From: Mesorhizobium sp. | GTDB taxonomy: Bacteria > Pseudomonadota > Alphaproteobacteria > Rhizobiales > Rhizobiaceae | Length of the DNA stretch: 64,000 bases | Assembly: GCA_027492275.1 (NCBI GenBank) | Contig: JAPUFC010000085.1 | Coordinates: 84,247-148,246 of the forward strand | Reading direction: 5' to 3' | Shown: in pieces, positions 1-8,927 of the stretch | Layout of the letters: every line of letters begins with the position of its first letter | Position numbering within the stretch: position 1 is the stretch's first letter | The notes under the pieces: model-generated | Database searches by the model: none | Seen by the model: the letters and a program-made list of their open reading frames with translations, nothing else | What the model was told of the DNA's origin: nothing | Translations under genes and position numbers: made by a program

Positions 1-87
1 TGGCGTTCCGGGATTGTGGTTCTATGGGACGGTGGGGCGGAAATCCGACCCCTCATGATTGCCGGAACCAGTCGCGAAGGAAAGACC

Positions 88-600
88 GTGAAGCAGCATT
101 TCATGATGTTCGCCGCCTACAATGCCTGGGCCAACGCCCGCATCTACGACGCGGCGGCCGACCTCGGCGAGGAGGACTTCAACCGCGACATGGGCGCCTT
201 CTTCAAATCCGCGATGGGCACGCTCAACCATCTGCTGGTCACCGATCGCATCTGGATGAAGCGCTTCACCGGCGAGGGGGATGCGCCGGCAAGCCTCGAC
301 GCCATCCTTTTCACCGACTTCGGCAGGCTGCGCGCGGCGCGCGAGGCCGAGGACAGGCGCATCGTCGAATGGGTGGGCCATCTGAGCGAGAAGGCGCTCG
401 GCGGACGCTTCACCTACATGACCGCGACGGACATGAAGACGATCTCGCAGCGGCTCGCCCCGGCGCTGGCGCACCTGTTCAACCACCAGACCCACCATCG
501 CGGCCAGGCCCACGCGATCCTCACCGCGCTCGGCCGCCCCTCGGTGTCCCTCGACCTGATCTATTTCCAGCGCACCGAGGACGGACGCGCCTTCGCCTAG
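88..600 (+). CDS. DinB family protein
   Basis: This is a 170-residue four-helix-bundle protein of the DinB/YfiT type, a family of putative metal-dependent enzymes, some of which are thiol transferases. The sequence shows the typical N-terminus with FAAYNAWANAR, a candidate metal ligand at His48 (TLNHLL) and the C-terminal histidine cluster FNHQTHHRG (His133, His136, His137). The frame stays open upstream to position 16. I chose the GTG at 88 because a GAAGGA ribosome-binding site lies just before it and the family begins with this MKQHF-like sequence. The substrate cannot be told from sequence. It stands alone, followed by a 188 bp non-coding gap. Confidence 0.85.
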   Translation: MKQHFMMFAAYNAWANARIYDAAADLGEEDFNRDMGAFFKSAMGTLNHLLVTDRIWMKRFTGEGDAPASLDAILFTDFGRLRAAREAEDRRIVEWVGHLSEKALGGRFTYMTATDMKTISQRLAPALAHLFNHQTHHRGQAHAILTALGRPSVSLDLIYFQRTEDGRAFA

Positions 601-788
601 AAACGCCAGCGTCTGCCATGCTCTCCGCAGGATTTTATTAAAGTTCTTCCTTGCCGGTAAATCCGGGGGCAACCATCGGGGGCGGTTTTATCCTTGTAAT
701 TGAAACCGGATCGGCCGTGATCGCGTAGTCAGTGCAGCAGTAAAAGCAAAAGCTGCTTCCAAGACTGGGCAACCAACGGGAGAATGTC

Positions 789-1499
789 ATGGTCAATACT
801 TGCAGAAAGTTCGCCAAGGTGCTGGCGGCAGGTGTCGTCATCACGGCCCTCAGCCTGCCGGCCTATGCAATCGACGTGAGCGTCGGCGGCATCGACGCGA
901 GCGTCGACGTCGGCGGTAACCAGGGAGGCGGGCTCGGCGCCGATGTCAGCGCCTCCGTCGGAGGCTCCAGAGGCGTCAACGCGGATGTAAGCGCCGATGT
1001 CGGCGGCCGCAGCGGTGTCGACGCGAATGCGACGGCGTCGGTCGGCGGCTCCAGAGGCGTGAACGCGGATGTCGACGCGAGCATTGGTGGCCGTGGCGGC
1101 GTGAACGCCGACGTCAATGCGAGCGTCGGCGGACGCGGTGGTGTGAATGCCGATGTGAGCGCCGGCATTGGTGGCGGCCGTGGTGTGGATGTCGATGTCG
1201 GCATCGGTATCGGCGGCGGCGGTCGCAATCCCGGCGGGCCTGGTGGTCCGGGCGGCCCCGGCGGTCCTGGCGGACCGGGAGGTCCCGGCATTCCCGGCGG
1301 TCCGGGCGTCAATCCCGGAAATCCGAACGGACCCGGCCGCACCGCTTCGCCGAGCGCGCTGAGCCGCACGGTCGCCAACATGAGCGATCAGGAGCTGGCG
1401 ACCTATCGCAAGCGCTGCGCCATGATCCTGGGCGATCCGTCCAGCTTCGACCGCGATCTCGTGTCGCTGTGCCGCATGGTGCGCACCGCCAGCCGCTGA
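789..1499 (+). CDS. Secreted glycine-rich repeat protein, unknown function
   Basis: I do not recognise this 236-residue protein. It has a clear signal peptide (MVNTCRKF, a hydrophobic core, then cleavage near LPAYA). About 110 residues of imperfect repeats follow, built on VNADVxASVGGxxG and spaced roughly 16-19 residues apart. Next comes a collagen-like run of six GGP triplets ending in GIPGGPG, and then a non-repetitive C-terminal segment of about 50 residues with two cysteines (KRCAM and SLCRM). GGGAGA precedes the ATG at 789. Export to the periplasm or cell surface is inferred from the signal. A structural or surface role is plausible but unproven. The gene is monocistronic. Confidence 0.7.
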   Translation: MVNTCRKFAKVLAAGVVITALSLPAYAIDVSVGGIDASVDVGGNQGGGLGADVSASVGGSRGVNADVSADVGGRSGVDANATASVGGSRGVNADVDASIGGRGGVNADVNASVGGRGGVNADVSAGIGGGRGVDVDVGIGIGGGGRNPGGPGGPGGPGGPGGPGGPGIPGGPGVNPGNPNGPGRTASPSALSRTVANMSDQELATYRKRCAMILGDPSSFDRDLVSLCRMVRTASR

Positions 1500-1539
1500 C
1501 GCGACCGGCAATCGGGCGGCCCGCCGTGGCCGCCCATCG

Positions 1540-1565
1540 GAGCGGCCCGTCCCGAGCGGGTCGCT
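1540..1565 (+). terminator. Possible terminator hairpin after the glycine-repeat gene
   Basis: A nine-base-pair stem (AGCGGCCCG against GCGGGTCGCT, one G-U pair) with a 6-base loop lies about 40 bp after the stop at 1499. A second GC-rich stem (GGGCGGC against GCCGCCC) lies just before it. There is no proper T-tract after it, so a role in termination is only a suggestion. Confidence 0.3.
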
Positions 1566-1632
1566 CCTTGCGTTGCGGATGCGTGGTCGAGACAGGCTTG
1601 CGATCCGCCGCCGCCCCGTGCAAAAGCGCGGC

Positions 1633-3510
1633 ATGTTGATCATAGACGACCTCTCGCTGCGCATCGCCGGCCGGCTGCTTCTCGACCATGTCTCGCTGAC
1701 CCTGCCGTCCGGAACGAAAGCCGGTCTGGTCGGACGGAACGGTACCGGCAAGACGACCCTGTTCCGCGCCATCACCGGCGATCTTGCTTCGGAAACCGGG
1801 TCCATCAGCCTGCCGAAGAACCTCCGCATCGGGCAGGTGGCGCAGGAAGCGCCCGGCACGGAAGAGTCGCTGATCGAGATCGTGCTGAAGGCCGACAAGG
1901 AGCGCGCCGCGCTTCTGGAGGAGGAAACGACGGCGACGGACCCGGAGCGCATCGCCGAGATCCACATGCGCCTGGCCGACATCGACGCGCATTCCGCCGA
2001 ATCCCGCGCCGCCACCATCCTGTCCGGTCTCGGCTTCGACGAGGCGGCGCAGCACCGGCCGGCCTCGTCCTTCTCCGGCGGCTGGCGCATGCGCGTGGCG
2101 CTCGCGGCCGTGCTGTTCTCGCAGCCGGACCTGCTGCTGCTGGACGAGCCGACCAACTATCTCGACCTGGAAGGCACGCTCTGGCTGGAGAACTACGTGG
2201 CGAAATATCCGCACACGGTTCTCCTTATCAGCCACGACCGCGATCTCCTGAACAATGCGGTGAACTCCATCGTCCATCTCGACCAGAGGAAGCTGACCTT
2301 CTGGCGCGGCGGCTACGACCAGTTCGAGCGGCAGCTTGCCGAGCAGCGCGAGCTTCAGGAAAAGGGCCGCGTCAAGCAGGAGGCGGCGCGCAAGCATCTG
2401 CAGAGCTTCGTCGACCGTTTCCGCGCCAAGGCGTCCAAGGCGCGGCAGGCGCAATCGCGCATCAAGGCGCTGGAGAAGATGAAGCCGATCGCCGCGCTGG
2501 TGGACGACACGGTCATGCCGTTCTCCTTTCCCGAGCCGGTGAAGACCGTCGCCTCTCCCATCATCGCCGTCGAGGGCGGCGAGGTGGGCTACACGCCCGG
2601 CCAGCCGATCCTGAAGAGGCTGTCGCTTCGCATCGACAATGACGACCGCATCGCGCTGCTCGGCGCCAACGGCAACGGCAAGTCCACCTTCGCCAAGCTT
2701 CTGGCCGGCCGGCTGACGCTGGACAAGGGCACGATGACCGTCGCGCCCGGCCTGAAGGTGTCGATCTTCGCCCAGCACCAGCTCGACGACCTGCGGCCGG
2801 AGGAGAACGCCTACGAGCATGTGCGCCGGATGATGCCGGAGGCTCCGGAAGCCAAGGTGCGCGCCCGCGTCGCGCGCTTCGGCCTGCCGACGGAAAAGAT
2901 GAACACGGCCGCGAAGGACCTGTCCGGCGGCGAGAAGGCGCGGCTGCTGATGGGCCTGTCGGCGTTCGAGGGGCCGAACCTCTTCATCCTCGACGAACCG
3001 ACCAACCATCTCGACATCGACAGCCGCGAGGCGCTGATCCATGCGCTGAACGAGTTTCCCGGCGCGGTGATCCTGATCAGCCACGACCGCCATCTGCTGG
3101 AGGCGACCGCCGACCGGCTGTGGCTGGTCAAGGACGGAATGGTGAAGCCCTATGACGGCGACCTGTCGGACTACCGGCAGGAGGTGACGGGCTCGGCCGG
3201 CGACCGGCGCGAGCGCCGCGAGGCCGAGAAGGCGTCGAAGGCCGACCGCCGCCGCGAGGCCGCCGCCCGACGCCAGCAATACGAGCCGCTGGCCAAGGAG
3301 ATCCGCGCCACCGAGGCGCTGATGGACCGGCTGAGGAAGCGCATCGACACGATCGAGGACGAACTGGCCAACCCGGCGCTCTACGAGAAGGACCCGATCA
3401 AGGCCACGCGCCTTGCCAAGGAGCGCTCGGAAGCCTCCGCCCAGCTTAGCCGCAACGAGGAGAAGTGGCTGGAGATGAGCGCCGAGTACGAGGAAGCGAC
3501 GGCGGAGTAG
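1633..3510 (+). CDS. ABC-F family ATP-binding protein
   Basis: This is a 625-residue soluble duplicated ABC ATPase with no membrane domain, the form of the ABC-F family that acts on ribosomes. Walker A motifs are GRNGTGKT at residues 34-41 and GANGNGKST near 344-352. The ABC signatures read SFSGGWRMR and LSGGEKAR, and both halves have LLLDEPTNYLD or FILDEPTNHLD. The charged linker between the domains is present, and a basic coiled-coil C-terminal tail of about 90 residues resembles Uup/YheS. I chose ATG 1633 over an upstream ATG at 1573 because homology starts at MLIIDDLSL. Whether it is a translation factor or an antibiotic-protection protein is not decidable here. Confidence 0.9.
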   Translation: MLIIDDLSLRIAGRLLLDHVSLTLPSGTKAGLVGRNGTGKTTLFRAITGDLASETGSISLPKNLRIGQVAQEAPGTEESLIEIVLKADKERAALLEEETTATDPERIAEIHMRLADIDAHSAESRAATILSGLGFDEAAQHRPASSFSGGWRMRVALAAVLFSQPDLLLLDEPTNYLDLEGTLWLENYVAKYPHTVLLISHDRDLLNNAVNSIVHLDQRKLTFWRGGYDQFERQLAEQRELQEKGRVKQEAARKHLQSFVDRFRAKASKARQAQSRIKALEKMKPIAALVDDTVMPFSFPEPVKTVASPIIAVEGGEVGYTPGQPILKRLSLRIDNDDRIALLGANGNGKSTFAKLLAGRLTLDKGTMTVAPGLKVSIFAQHQLDDLRPEENAYEHVRRMMPEAPEAKVRARVARFGLPTEKMNTAAKDLSGGEKARLLMGLSAFEGPNLFILDEPTNHLDIDSREALIHALNEFPGAVILISHDRHLLEATADRLWLVKDGMVKPYDGDLSDYRQEVTGSAGDRRERREAEKASKADRRREAAARRQQYEPLAKEIRATEALMDRLRKRIDTIEDELANPALYEKDPIKATRLAKERSEASAQLSRNEEKWLEMSAEYEEATAE

Positions 3511-3517
3511 GCGGCAG

Positions 3518-3634
3518 CGCCCCCTCCGTCCCTTCGGGCCACCTCCCCCGCTTCGCAGGGGAGGAGATGCCGGCCGCAATGCCTGTCCTCCCCCGTTCAC
3601 GGGGGAGAGGAACCACGAAGTGGTGGAGCGGGCG
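3518..3634. repeat. Composite palindromic repeat (copy 1)
   Basis: A GC-rich element fills most of the gap between the ABC-F gene and the oxidoreductase gene. Its left unit (3518-3565) matches the reverse complement of 43774-43821 at 47 of 48 bases. Its right unit (about 3586-3634, with the perfect palindrome CTCCCCCGTTCACGGGGGAG at 3588-3607) runs in the opposite sense. Two inverted units with a short spacer resemble REP/BIME-type dispersed repeats of rhizobial genomes. Confidence 0.8.
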
Positions 3635-3698
3635 TCGGCTTTGGGAGAGCCTCGAAGGACGCACTTGCCCTTCATTCCGCCTTGAGTAAGCTCCCGCC

Positions 3699-5807
3699 AT
3701 GAATACCCACGCCCCTGTAAAAATCGGCCATTCCGCCTGCCCGCACGATTGTCCGTCCACCTGCGCGCTGGACGTCGAGTTGCTGGGCGGCAACCGGATC
3801 GGGCGCGTGCACGGCGCGAAGGGCAACAGCTACACGGCCGGCGTGATCTGCGCCAAGGTCGCGCGCTATGCGGATCGCATCCACCACCCCGACCGGCTGA
3901 CGAAGCCTCTGGTGCGCGCCGGCGGCAAGGGCGAGGGCGGCTGGCGGGAGGCGAGCTGGGAGGCGGCGCTCGACCTCGTGGCGGAAAAATTCTCGGCGGC
4001 CGAGGAAAGGCACGGCAGCGAGACGGTCTGGCCCTACTACTACGCCGGCACGATGGGGCTGGTGCAGCGCGACGGCATCAACCGGCTGCGGCACGCCAAG
4101 AAATATTCGGGCTTCTTCGATTCGATCTGCACCAACCCGGCCTGGACGGGCTACGTCATGGGCACGGGGCGGCTCGCCGGCCCCGACCCGCGCGAGATCG
4201 CCAAATCCGATTGCGTGGTGATCTGGGGCACCAACGCGGTGGTCACGCAGGTCAATGTGATGACCCATGCCGTGCGCGCCCGCAAGGAGCGCGGCGCAAA
4301 AATCGTCGTCATCGACGTCTACGACAACGCGACGATGAAGCAGGCCGACATGGCCCTCATCGTCAAGCCCGGCACGGACGGCGCGCTGGCCTGCGCGGTC
4401 ATGCACGTGCTGTTCCGGGACGGTCTGGCCGACCGGCCCTATCTGGAGAGGTACACGGACGACCCCGGCGGTCTGGAAGCGCACCTGCGGGACAGAACGC
4501 CGGAATGGGCGTCGTCGATCACCGGCCTGCCCGTCGCCGAGATCGAGGCGTTCGCCCGTCTGGTCGGAACGACGAAAAGAACCTTCTTCCGCCTCGGCTA
4601 CGGCTTTTCGCGCCAGCGCAACGGCGCGGTCAACATGCACGCGGCGCTGTCCGTCGCCGCCGTCACCGGCTGCTGGCAATATGAGGGCGGCGGCGCGTTC
4701 CATTCCAATTCCGGCATCTTCAAGCTGAACACGGACATTTTGCAGGGAGGCCGGCTGCGCGATCCGGCCGTGCGCTTCCTCGATCATTCGCGCATCGGTC
4801 CCGTGCTGATGGGGCACGCCGACGCGCTCTACGGCGGGCCGCCGGTGACGGCGCTGCTGATCCAGAACACCAACCCCGCCAATGTCGCGCCGGAACAACG
4901 GCTGGTGAAGCAGGGCTTTTTGCGCGAGGACCTGTTCACCGTGGTCCACGAGCAGTTCATGACCGACACGGCGAAGCTCGCCGACGTGGTTTTGCCGGCG
5001 ACCATGTTCTTGGAGCACGACGACATCTACAAGGGCGGCGGCAACCAGCACGTCACGCTCGGGCCGAAGCTGGTCGACCCGCCCGAAGGCCCGCGCACGA
5101 ACCACTTCGTCATCGAGGAACTGGCGAAGCGGCTGGGCGTCGCGCACATGCCCGGCTTCGGGCTCACCGAGCGCCAGCACATTGACAGCATTCTCGAAAA
5201 GCGCGGGCTGGGCGGTTTCGACAGGCTGCGCGAGGTGCGCTGGGCGGATGTGCAGCCGCCTTTCGAGACGGCGCATTATCTCGACGGCTTCGGCCACCCG
5301 GACAGGAAGTTCCGCTTCAGGCCGGACTGGACCGGCACGCCGGCCCCGAACCGGCCGCCGAAGACCATGGGCCTTCTCGGCCCATACGGCCGCCTGCCGG
5401 AATTTCCCGACCATGTCGACCTGATCGAGACGGCGGACCCCGGGCACCCGTTCCGTCTGGCCACCTCGCCGGCCCGGAATTTCCTCAACTCGTCCTTCAC
5501 CGAAACGCCGGTCTCGAAAGCCAGGGAAGGCCGGCCGGAACTGCTGGTCCATCCGGACGACGCCGCCACGCTCGGCCTCGCCGCCGGCGACCGCGTGGAG
5601 ATCGGCAACGCCCGCGGCGAGGTGGTGCTGCATGCGAAGCTCTTCGACGGCATGCGGCGCGGCGTGGTGATCGCCGAAGGCATCTGGCCGAACGACGCCC
5701 ATGAGCGGGGCGAGGGCATCAACGTGCTGACTGGTGCCGACGCCGTCGCGCCTTACGGCGGCGCTGCCGTGCACGACACGAAGGTGTGGCTGCGCAAGGC
5801 GGCGTGA
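3699..5807 (+). CDS. Molybdopterin oxidoreductase, catalytic subunit
   Basis: This is a 702-residue single-chain enzyme of the molybdopterin (bis-MGD) oxidoreductase superfamily. Cys14, Cys18, Cys22 (CPHDCPSTC) and Cys51 (GVICAKV) form the N-terminal 4Fe-4S site. The central region carries the cofactor-binding core (DCVVIWGTNAV, then KPGTDGALACA), and a C-terminal beta-barrel domain begins near SFTETPVSKA, with LAAGDRVEIGNARG. There is no twin-arginine signal, so it should be cytoplasmic. No Fe-S or membrane partner subunit and no Mo-cofactor gene lies nearby, so electron donor and substrate are unknown. The large intact frame argues for a functional gene. Confidence 0.88.
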   Translation: MNTHAPVKIGHSACPHDCPSTCALDVELLGGNRIGRVHGAKGNSYTAGVICAKVARYADRIHHPDRLTKPLVRAGGKGEGGWREASWEAALDLVAEKFSAAEERHGSETVWPYYYAGTMGLVQRDGINRLRHAKKYSGFFDSICTNPAWTGYVMGTGRLAGPDPREIAKSDCVVIWGTNAVVTQVNVMTHAVRARKERGAKIVVIDVYDNATMKQADMALIVKPGTDGALACAVMHVLFRDGLADRPYLERYTDDPGGLEAHLRDRTPEWASSITGLPVAEIEAFARLVGTTKRTFFRLGYGFSRQRNGAVNMHAALSVAAVTGCWQYEGGGAFHSNSGIFKLNTDILQGGRLRDPAVRFLDHSRIGPVLMGHADALYGGPPVTALLIQNTNPANVAPEQRLVKQGFLREDLFTVVHEQFMTDTAKLADVVLPATMFLEHDDIYKGGGNQHVTLGPKLVDPPEGPRTNHFVIEELAKRLGVAHMPGFGLTERQHIDSILEKRGLGGFDRLREVRWADVQPPFETAHYLDGFGHPDRKFRFRPDWTGTPAPNRPPKTMGLLGPYGRLPEFPDHVDLIETADPGHPFRLATSPARNFLNSSFTETPVSKAREGRPELLVHPDDAATLGLAAGDRVEIGNARGEVVLHAKLFDGMRRGVVIAEGIWPNDAHERGEGINVLTGADAVAPYGGAAVHDTKVWLRKAA

Positions 5808-5827
5808 ACCTCCGTTGACCAACAGCC

Positions 5828-6112
5828 CTACAACAGGGCCGTCAGGTCACGCGCGCCATGTATGATGCGGATGATTTCGACCTGTGCGTCCGCGATCCTG
5901 TACAGAATCAGATAGCTGCCTTCGGTCAGGGAACGCGCATCGGTTGCGATCTCTCTTCGAAGAGACCCCGATTCTGGAAAAGTCACCAGTTGCTGCAACC
6001 GATCGCAAAGCCGTTCGATCAGGGTGTCGGCATTTTTCACGCTGTCCTGGGCGATCTCCAGCCAGATGTCGTCAAGATCCCGTGCCGCTGCCGGCGCGAA
6101 GACAACGCGCAT
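5828..6112 (-). CDS. RelE/ParE family toxin
   Basis: This 94-residue protein has the compact fold signature of type II toxins of the RelE/ParE superfamily: an N-terminal FAPAARDLDDIWLEI helix pair, the central ERLCDRLQQLVTFPESG segment and the C-terminal strands YLILYRI and VEIIRIIHGARD. The pattern fits ParE (gyrase-directed) better than RelE, but the target is inferred. It lies 6 bp downstream of its antitoxin, the usual antitoxin-first order. No frameshift is visible. It sits between two housekeeping genes without any sign of a mobile element. Confidence 0.85.
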   Translation of the reverse strand: MRVVFAPAAARDLDDIWLEIAQDSVKNADTLIERLCDRLQQLVTFPESGSLRREIATDARSLTEGSYLILYRIADAQVEIIRIIHGARDLTALL

Positions 6113-6118
6113 CGGCGA

Positions 6119-6400
6119 TCATCTTCCTGCCTGCTGCCGCCGCGCAAGCCTTTCCCGCCCGCGCCGCTTGACGTCGTAGAGGTCGAGCGGAGCCGGTGAT
6201 CCGCTCGCGATGCCTTCTTCCCAAGCCTTGCGAAGTCGTTCGATCTCGGCGCGCCGCAGGGTTTGCCGCATTTCCCACTCCCGCAACGCTTCGCGCACGA
6301 CCTCGCTGGTGGAGGCGTATTGTCCGGTGGAAACCGCTTCCTTGACCGAATCGAGCATTTCGCTCGGCAGCGCGATGCTGACCTTTTCGATCTTGCCCAT
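6119..6400 (-). CDS. ParD-type ribbon-helix-helix antitoxin
   Basis: This 93-residue antitoxin pairs with the toxin gene just downstream. The N-terminal 45 residues (KVSIALPSEMLDSVKEAV, then TSEVVREALREWE) form a ribbon-helix-helix DNA-binding domain. The C-terminal part is charged and helical, as expected for the toxin-neutralising tail. The frame is open to 6427, but homology begins at MGKIEKVSI, so the ATG at 6400 is preferred. Such antitoxins normally repress their own promoter. I could not pick out an operator with confidence in the 53 bp upstream. Confidence 0.85.
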   Translation of the reverse strand: MGKIEKVSIALPSEMLDSVKEAVSTGQYASTSEVVREALREWEMRQTLRRAEIERLRKAWEEGIASGSPAPLDLYDVKRRGRERLARRQQAGR

Positions 6401-6453
6401 ATCGTGCTTCCTCGCTGCTGGTGGCAATATTTACCACCGGGTGCGCGGTTTTG

Positions 6454-7164
6454 CTATGGCGTGAAGCGCGCCAGCGCCTCGACATCGACCTCCTCGGCCA
6501 GCACGCCGATGGAGGAGAGCGTCGCATCCGCCGCCACGGTGTAGGCGCCGTCGGAAAAGACGCTGCGACGGCCTTCCATGCGCGCCTTGCCCGCCGCGAC
6601 GAGGCTGAGCGCCAGCGGATAGATGTGGTGCTCGGCCTTGAGCACGCGCGCCGCCAGAGCCTCCTCCGTGTCGTCCGGCAGAACCGGCACGGCGGCCTGT
6701 GCGATGATCGGACCGTCGTCCATCTCCGGCGTCACGAAATGCACGGTGCAGCCGTGCAGCCTCACGCCTTCGTCGAGCGCGCGCCGGTGGGTGTCGAGGC
6801 CCTTGAAGGCGGGCAGCAGGGCAGGGTGGATGTTGATCATGCGCCCGGCCCACGTCTCAACGAAGGGCGTGGTCAGCAGGCGCATGTAGCCGGCGAGGCA
6901 GACGATCTCGGTGCCGAGCGCGGACAACTCCTTGTGGATGGCGGCGTCGTGCAGATCCTTGCTGGCGAAGCTTTTCCGCTCGACGACGCGCGTGGCAATG
7001 CCCTTGCTCTCGGCATAGCGAAGGCCCATCGCGTCGGACCTGTCGGAGACGACGCCGACGATCGTCGCCGGGAAATCCCGCTCGGCGGCCGCCTCCACGA
7101 GGCGCATCATGTTCGATCCGCGACCCGAGATCAGGATCGCGACGCGCTTCCTGGCACCGCTCAC
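6454..7164 (-). CDS. purN: Phosphoribosylglycinamide formyltransferase
   Basis: PurN transfers a formyl group from 10-formyl-THF to GAR, the third step of purine synthesis. The 236-residue protein shows the start [13 protein letters not shown], the active-site region [20 protein letters not shown] (with catalytic Asn and His) and [15 protein letters not shown] with the catalytic Asp. The start is a GTG at 7164 that overlaps the purM stop codon as GTGA, so the two genes are translationally coupled. Its C-terminus is slightly longer than in E. coli PurN, as is usual in rhizobia. Confidence 0.95.
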   Translation of the reverse strand: MSGARKRVAILISGRGSNMMRLVEAAAERDFPATIVGVVSDRSDAMGLRYAESKGIATRVVERKSFASKDLHDAAIHKELSALGTEIVCLAGYMRLLTTPFVETWAGRMINIHPALLPAFKGLDTHRRALDEGVRLHGCTVHFVTPEMDDGPIIAQAAVPVLPDDTEEALAARVLKAEHHIYPLALSLVAAGKARMEGRRSVFSDGAYTVAADATLSSIGVLAEEVDVEALARFTP

Positions 7165-8225
7165 AGGGCGATGGTCCCGCGATAGATGACGCCGGCGTCG
7201 CGGCGCGGCACGATGCGGCCGACGGGCGTGACGGTCTCGCCGGCTTCCTGCAGCACGGCCGCGACCTGCGCCGCCTGGCCCGAGGCGACGACCGCCACCA
7301 TGCCGATGCCGCAGTTGAAGGTGCGCATCATCTCGTCCGCCGCCACCCCGCCGGTTTTCGACAGCCACGGGAAGACGGGCGGAGCCACGATGGCGTCGAG
7401 ATCGAGCTCGGCCGAAAAATCCTTCGGCAGCACGCGCGGGATGTTGTCCGGGAAGCCGCCGCCGGTGATGTGCGCCAGCGCCTTCAACCCGTGCGTTTCG
7501 CGCACCGCCTTCAGGATCGATTTCACGTAGATGCGGGTCGGCTCCAGCAGTGCCTCGGCCAGCGTCTGCCCGTCCGCGAAGGGCGCGGGCGCGTCCCAGG
7601 CGAGGCCGGAGGCCTGCACGATGCGGCGCACCAGCGAAAACCCGTTGGAGTGAACGCCGGAGGAGGCGAGGCCGAGCAGCACGTCGCCCTCCACGACGTC
7701 GTCGGTGGGCAGGAGCTGGCCGCGCTCGGCCGCGCCGACCGCGAAGCCCGCGAGGTCGTAGTCCTTGTCGCGGTACATGCCGGGCATCTCGGCCGTCTCG
7801 CCGCCGATCAGCGCGCATCCCGCCTGCCGGCAGCCCTCGGCGATGCCCGAGACGATCGCTGCGCCCTGTTCGGGATCGAGCTTGCCGGTGGCGAAATAGT
7901 CGAGGAAGAACAGCGGCTCGGCGCCCTGCACGACGAGGTCGTTGACGCACATGGCGACGAGGTCGATGCCGATCGTCTCGTGCCTGCCGCTTTCGATGGC
8001 TATCTTCAGCTTGGTGCCGACGCCGTCGTTCGCCGCCACCAGGATGGGGTCCTTGAAGCCGGCGGCCCTGAGGTCGAACAGGCCACCGAAGCCGCCGATC
8101 TCGCCGTCCGCGCCGGGACGCCGCGTGGCGCGCACCAGCGGCTTGATCTTCTCGACCATCAGGTTGCCGGCATCGATGTCGACGCCCGCATCCGCATAGG
8201 TGAGCCCGCCTTTGGGTTCGCTCAT
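7161..8225 (-). CDS. purM: Phosphoribosylformylglycinamidine cyclo-ligase
   Basis: PurM (AIR synthetase) closes the imidazole ring with ATP at the fifth step of purine synthesis. The 354-residue sequence has the typical start [14 protein letters not shown], the glycine-rich GFGGLFDL, the substrate loop [11 protein letters not shown], the [21 protein letters not shown] signature and [14 protein letters not shown]. The ATG at 8225 (MSEPKGG) is chosen because homology begins right after it. It is the first gene of a purM-purN operon, divergent from the phosphatidyltransferase gene with a 153 bp shared upstream region. Confidence 0.96.
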   Translation of the reverse strand: MSEPKGGLTYADAGVDIDAGNLMVEKIKPLVRATRRPGADGEIGGFGGLFDLRAAGFKDPILVAANDGVGTKLKIAIESGRHETIGIDLVAMCVNDLVVQGAEPLFFLDYFATGKLDPEQGAAIVSGIAEGCRQAGCALIGGETAEMPGMYRDKDYDLAGFAVGAAERGQLLPTDDVVEGDVLLGLASSGVHSNGFSLVRRIVQASGLAWDAPAPFADGQTLAEALLEPTRIYVKSILKAVRETHGLKALAHITGGGFPDNIPRVLPKDFSAELDLDAIVAPPVFPWLSKTGGVAADEMMRTFNCGIGMVAVVASGQAAQVAAVLQEAGETVTPVGRIVPRRDAGVIYRGTIAL

Positions 8226-8378
8226 CGGCTGCCATCCCGGGAAATCTGATTGCCGCCGGCTCTTCGCATGAAGCGCGGCAGCCCGCAAGGCGTGAGCGCC
8301 GATGCTCCACCCTTGCTTCCCGCCGGGGCAAGCGCCATCTATCCGATAGGGGCGCGAGGGCAGGGGAGGACGATCACC

Positions 8379-8927
8379 GTGACAGTGCCGAACGTGATCA
8401 CGGTCTTCCGCTTCCTGCTGGTGCCCGCCGTCGTCTACTGGCTGCTCACCGGGCAGCAGGCGCTTGCCTTCGCCGGCTTCGTCGCCGCCGGCGTGTCGGA
8501 TGGCGTGGACGGCTTCATCGCCCGGCATTTCAATCAGCGCTCGAAGCTCGGCGCCTATCTCGATCCGATGGCGGACAAGCTGCTGCTCGTCAGCGTCTTC
8601 GTCGTGCTGGGCATCATGGGCGGGCTGCCGCTGTGGCTGGTCATCGCCGTCGTCTCGCGCGACGCGCTGATCGTCTTCGCCGTCATCCTGTCCTCGGTGA
8701 TGGCGCAGCCGGTGGAGATGCGCCCGCTGCTGGTGTCGAAGGCCAACACCGTGGCGCAGATCGTGTTGGCCGCCGTCGCGCTCGGCCAGCCGGCCTTCGG
8801 GCTCGATCTGGGCTACGTGCTGCCGGCGCTGGTCTGGCTGACCGGCCTCTTGACCGTGGCTTCGGGCGCGGCCTATCTCGTGGGCTGGTTGAGGCATATG
8901 AGCGGATATGGCGAAGGCGAGACCTGA
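8379..8927 (+). CDS. CDP-alcohol phosphatidyltransferase family protein
   Basis: This 182-residue integral membrane enzyme transfers a phosphatidyl group from CDP-diacylglycerol to an alcohol. The full family signature is present: Asp41, Asp44-Gly45, Ala48-Arg49, Gly58, Asp62 and Asp66 ([10 protein letters not shown], then [10 protein letters not shown]), the residues that bind CDP and metal. Several hydrophobic segments surround it. The start is a GTG at 8379 placed 8 bases after a strong GGGGAGGA site. The acceptor (glycerol-3-phosphate or phosphatidylglycerol) cannot be read from sequence, and a cardiolipin synthase or PgsA-like role is possible. The next gene overlaps by 20 bp. Confidence 0.88.
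   Translation: MTVPNVITVFRFLLVPAVVYWLLTGQQALAFAGFVAAGVSDGVDGFIARHFNQRSKLGAYLDPMADKLLLVSVFVVLGIMGGLPLWLVIAVVSRDALIVFAVILSSVMAQPVEMRPLLVSKANTVAQIVLAAVALGQPAFGLDLGYVLPALVWLTGLLTVASGAAYLVGWLRHMSGYGEGET

Noticed and set aside
950..1300. Regularly repeated DNA that might be taken for a CRISPR or satellite array
   Set aside because: The repeats are imperfect, have no unique spacers of constant length and lie in one coding frame of a secreted protein.
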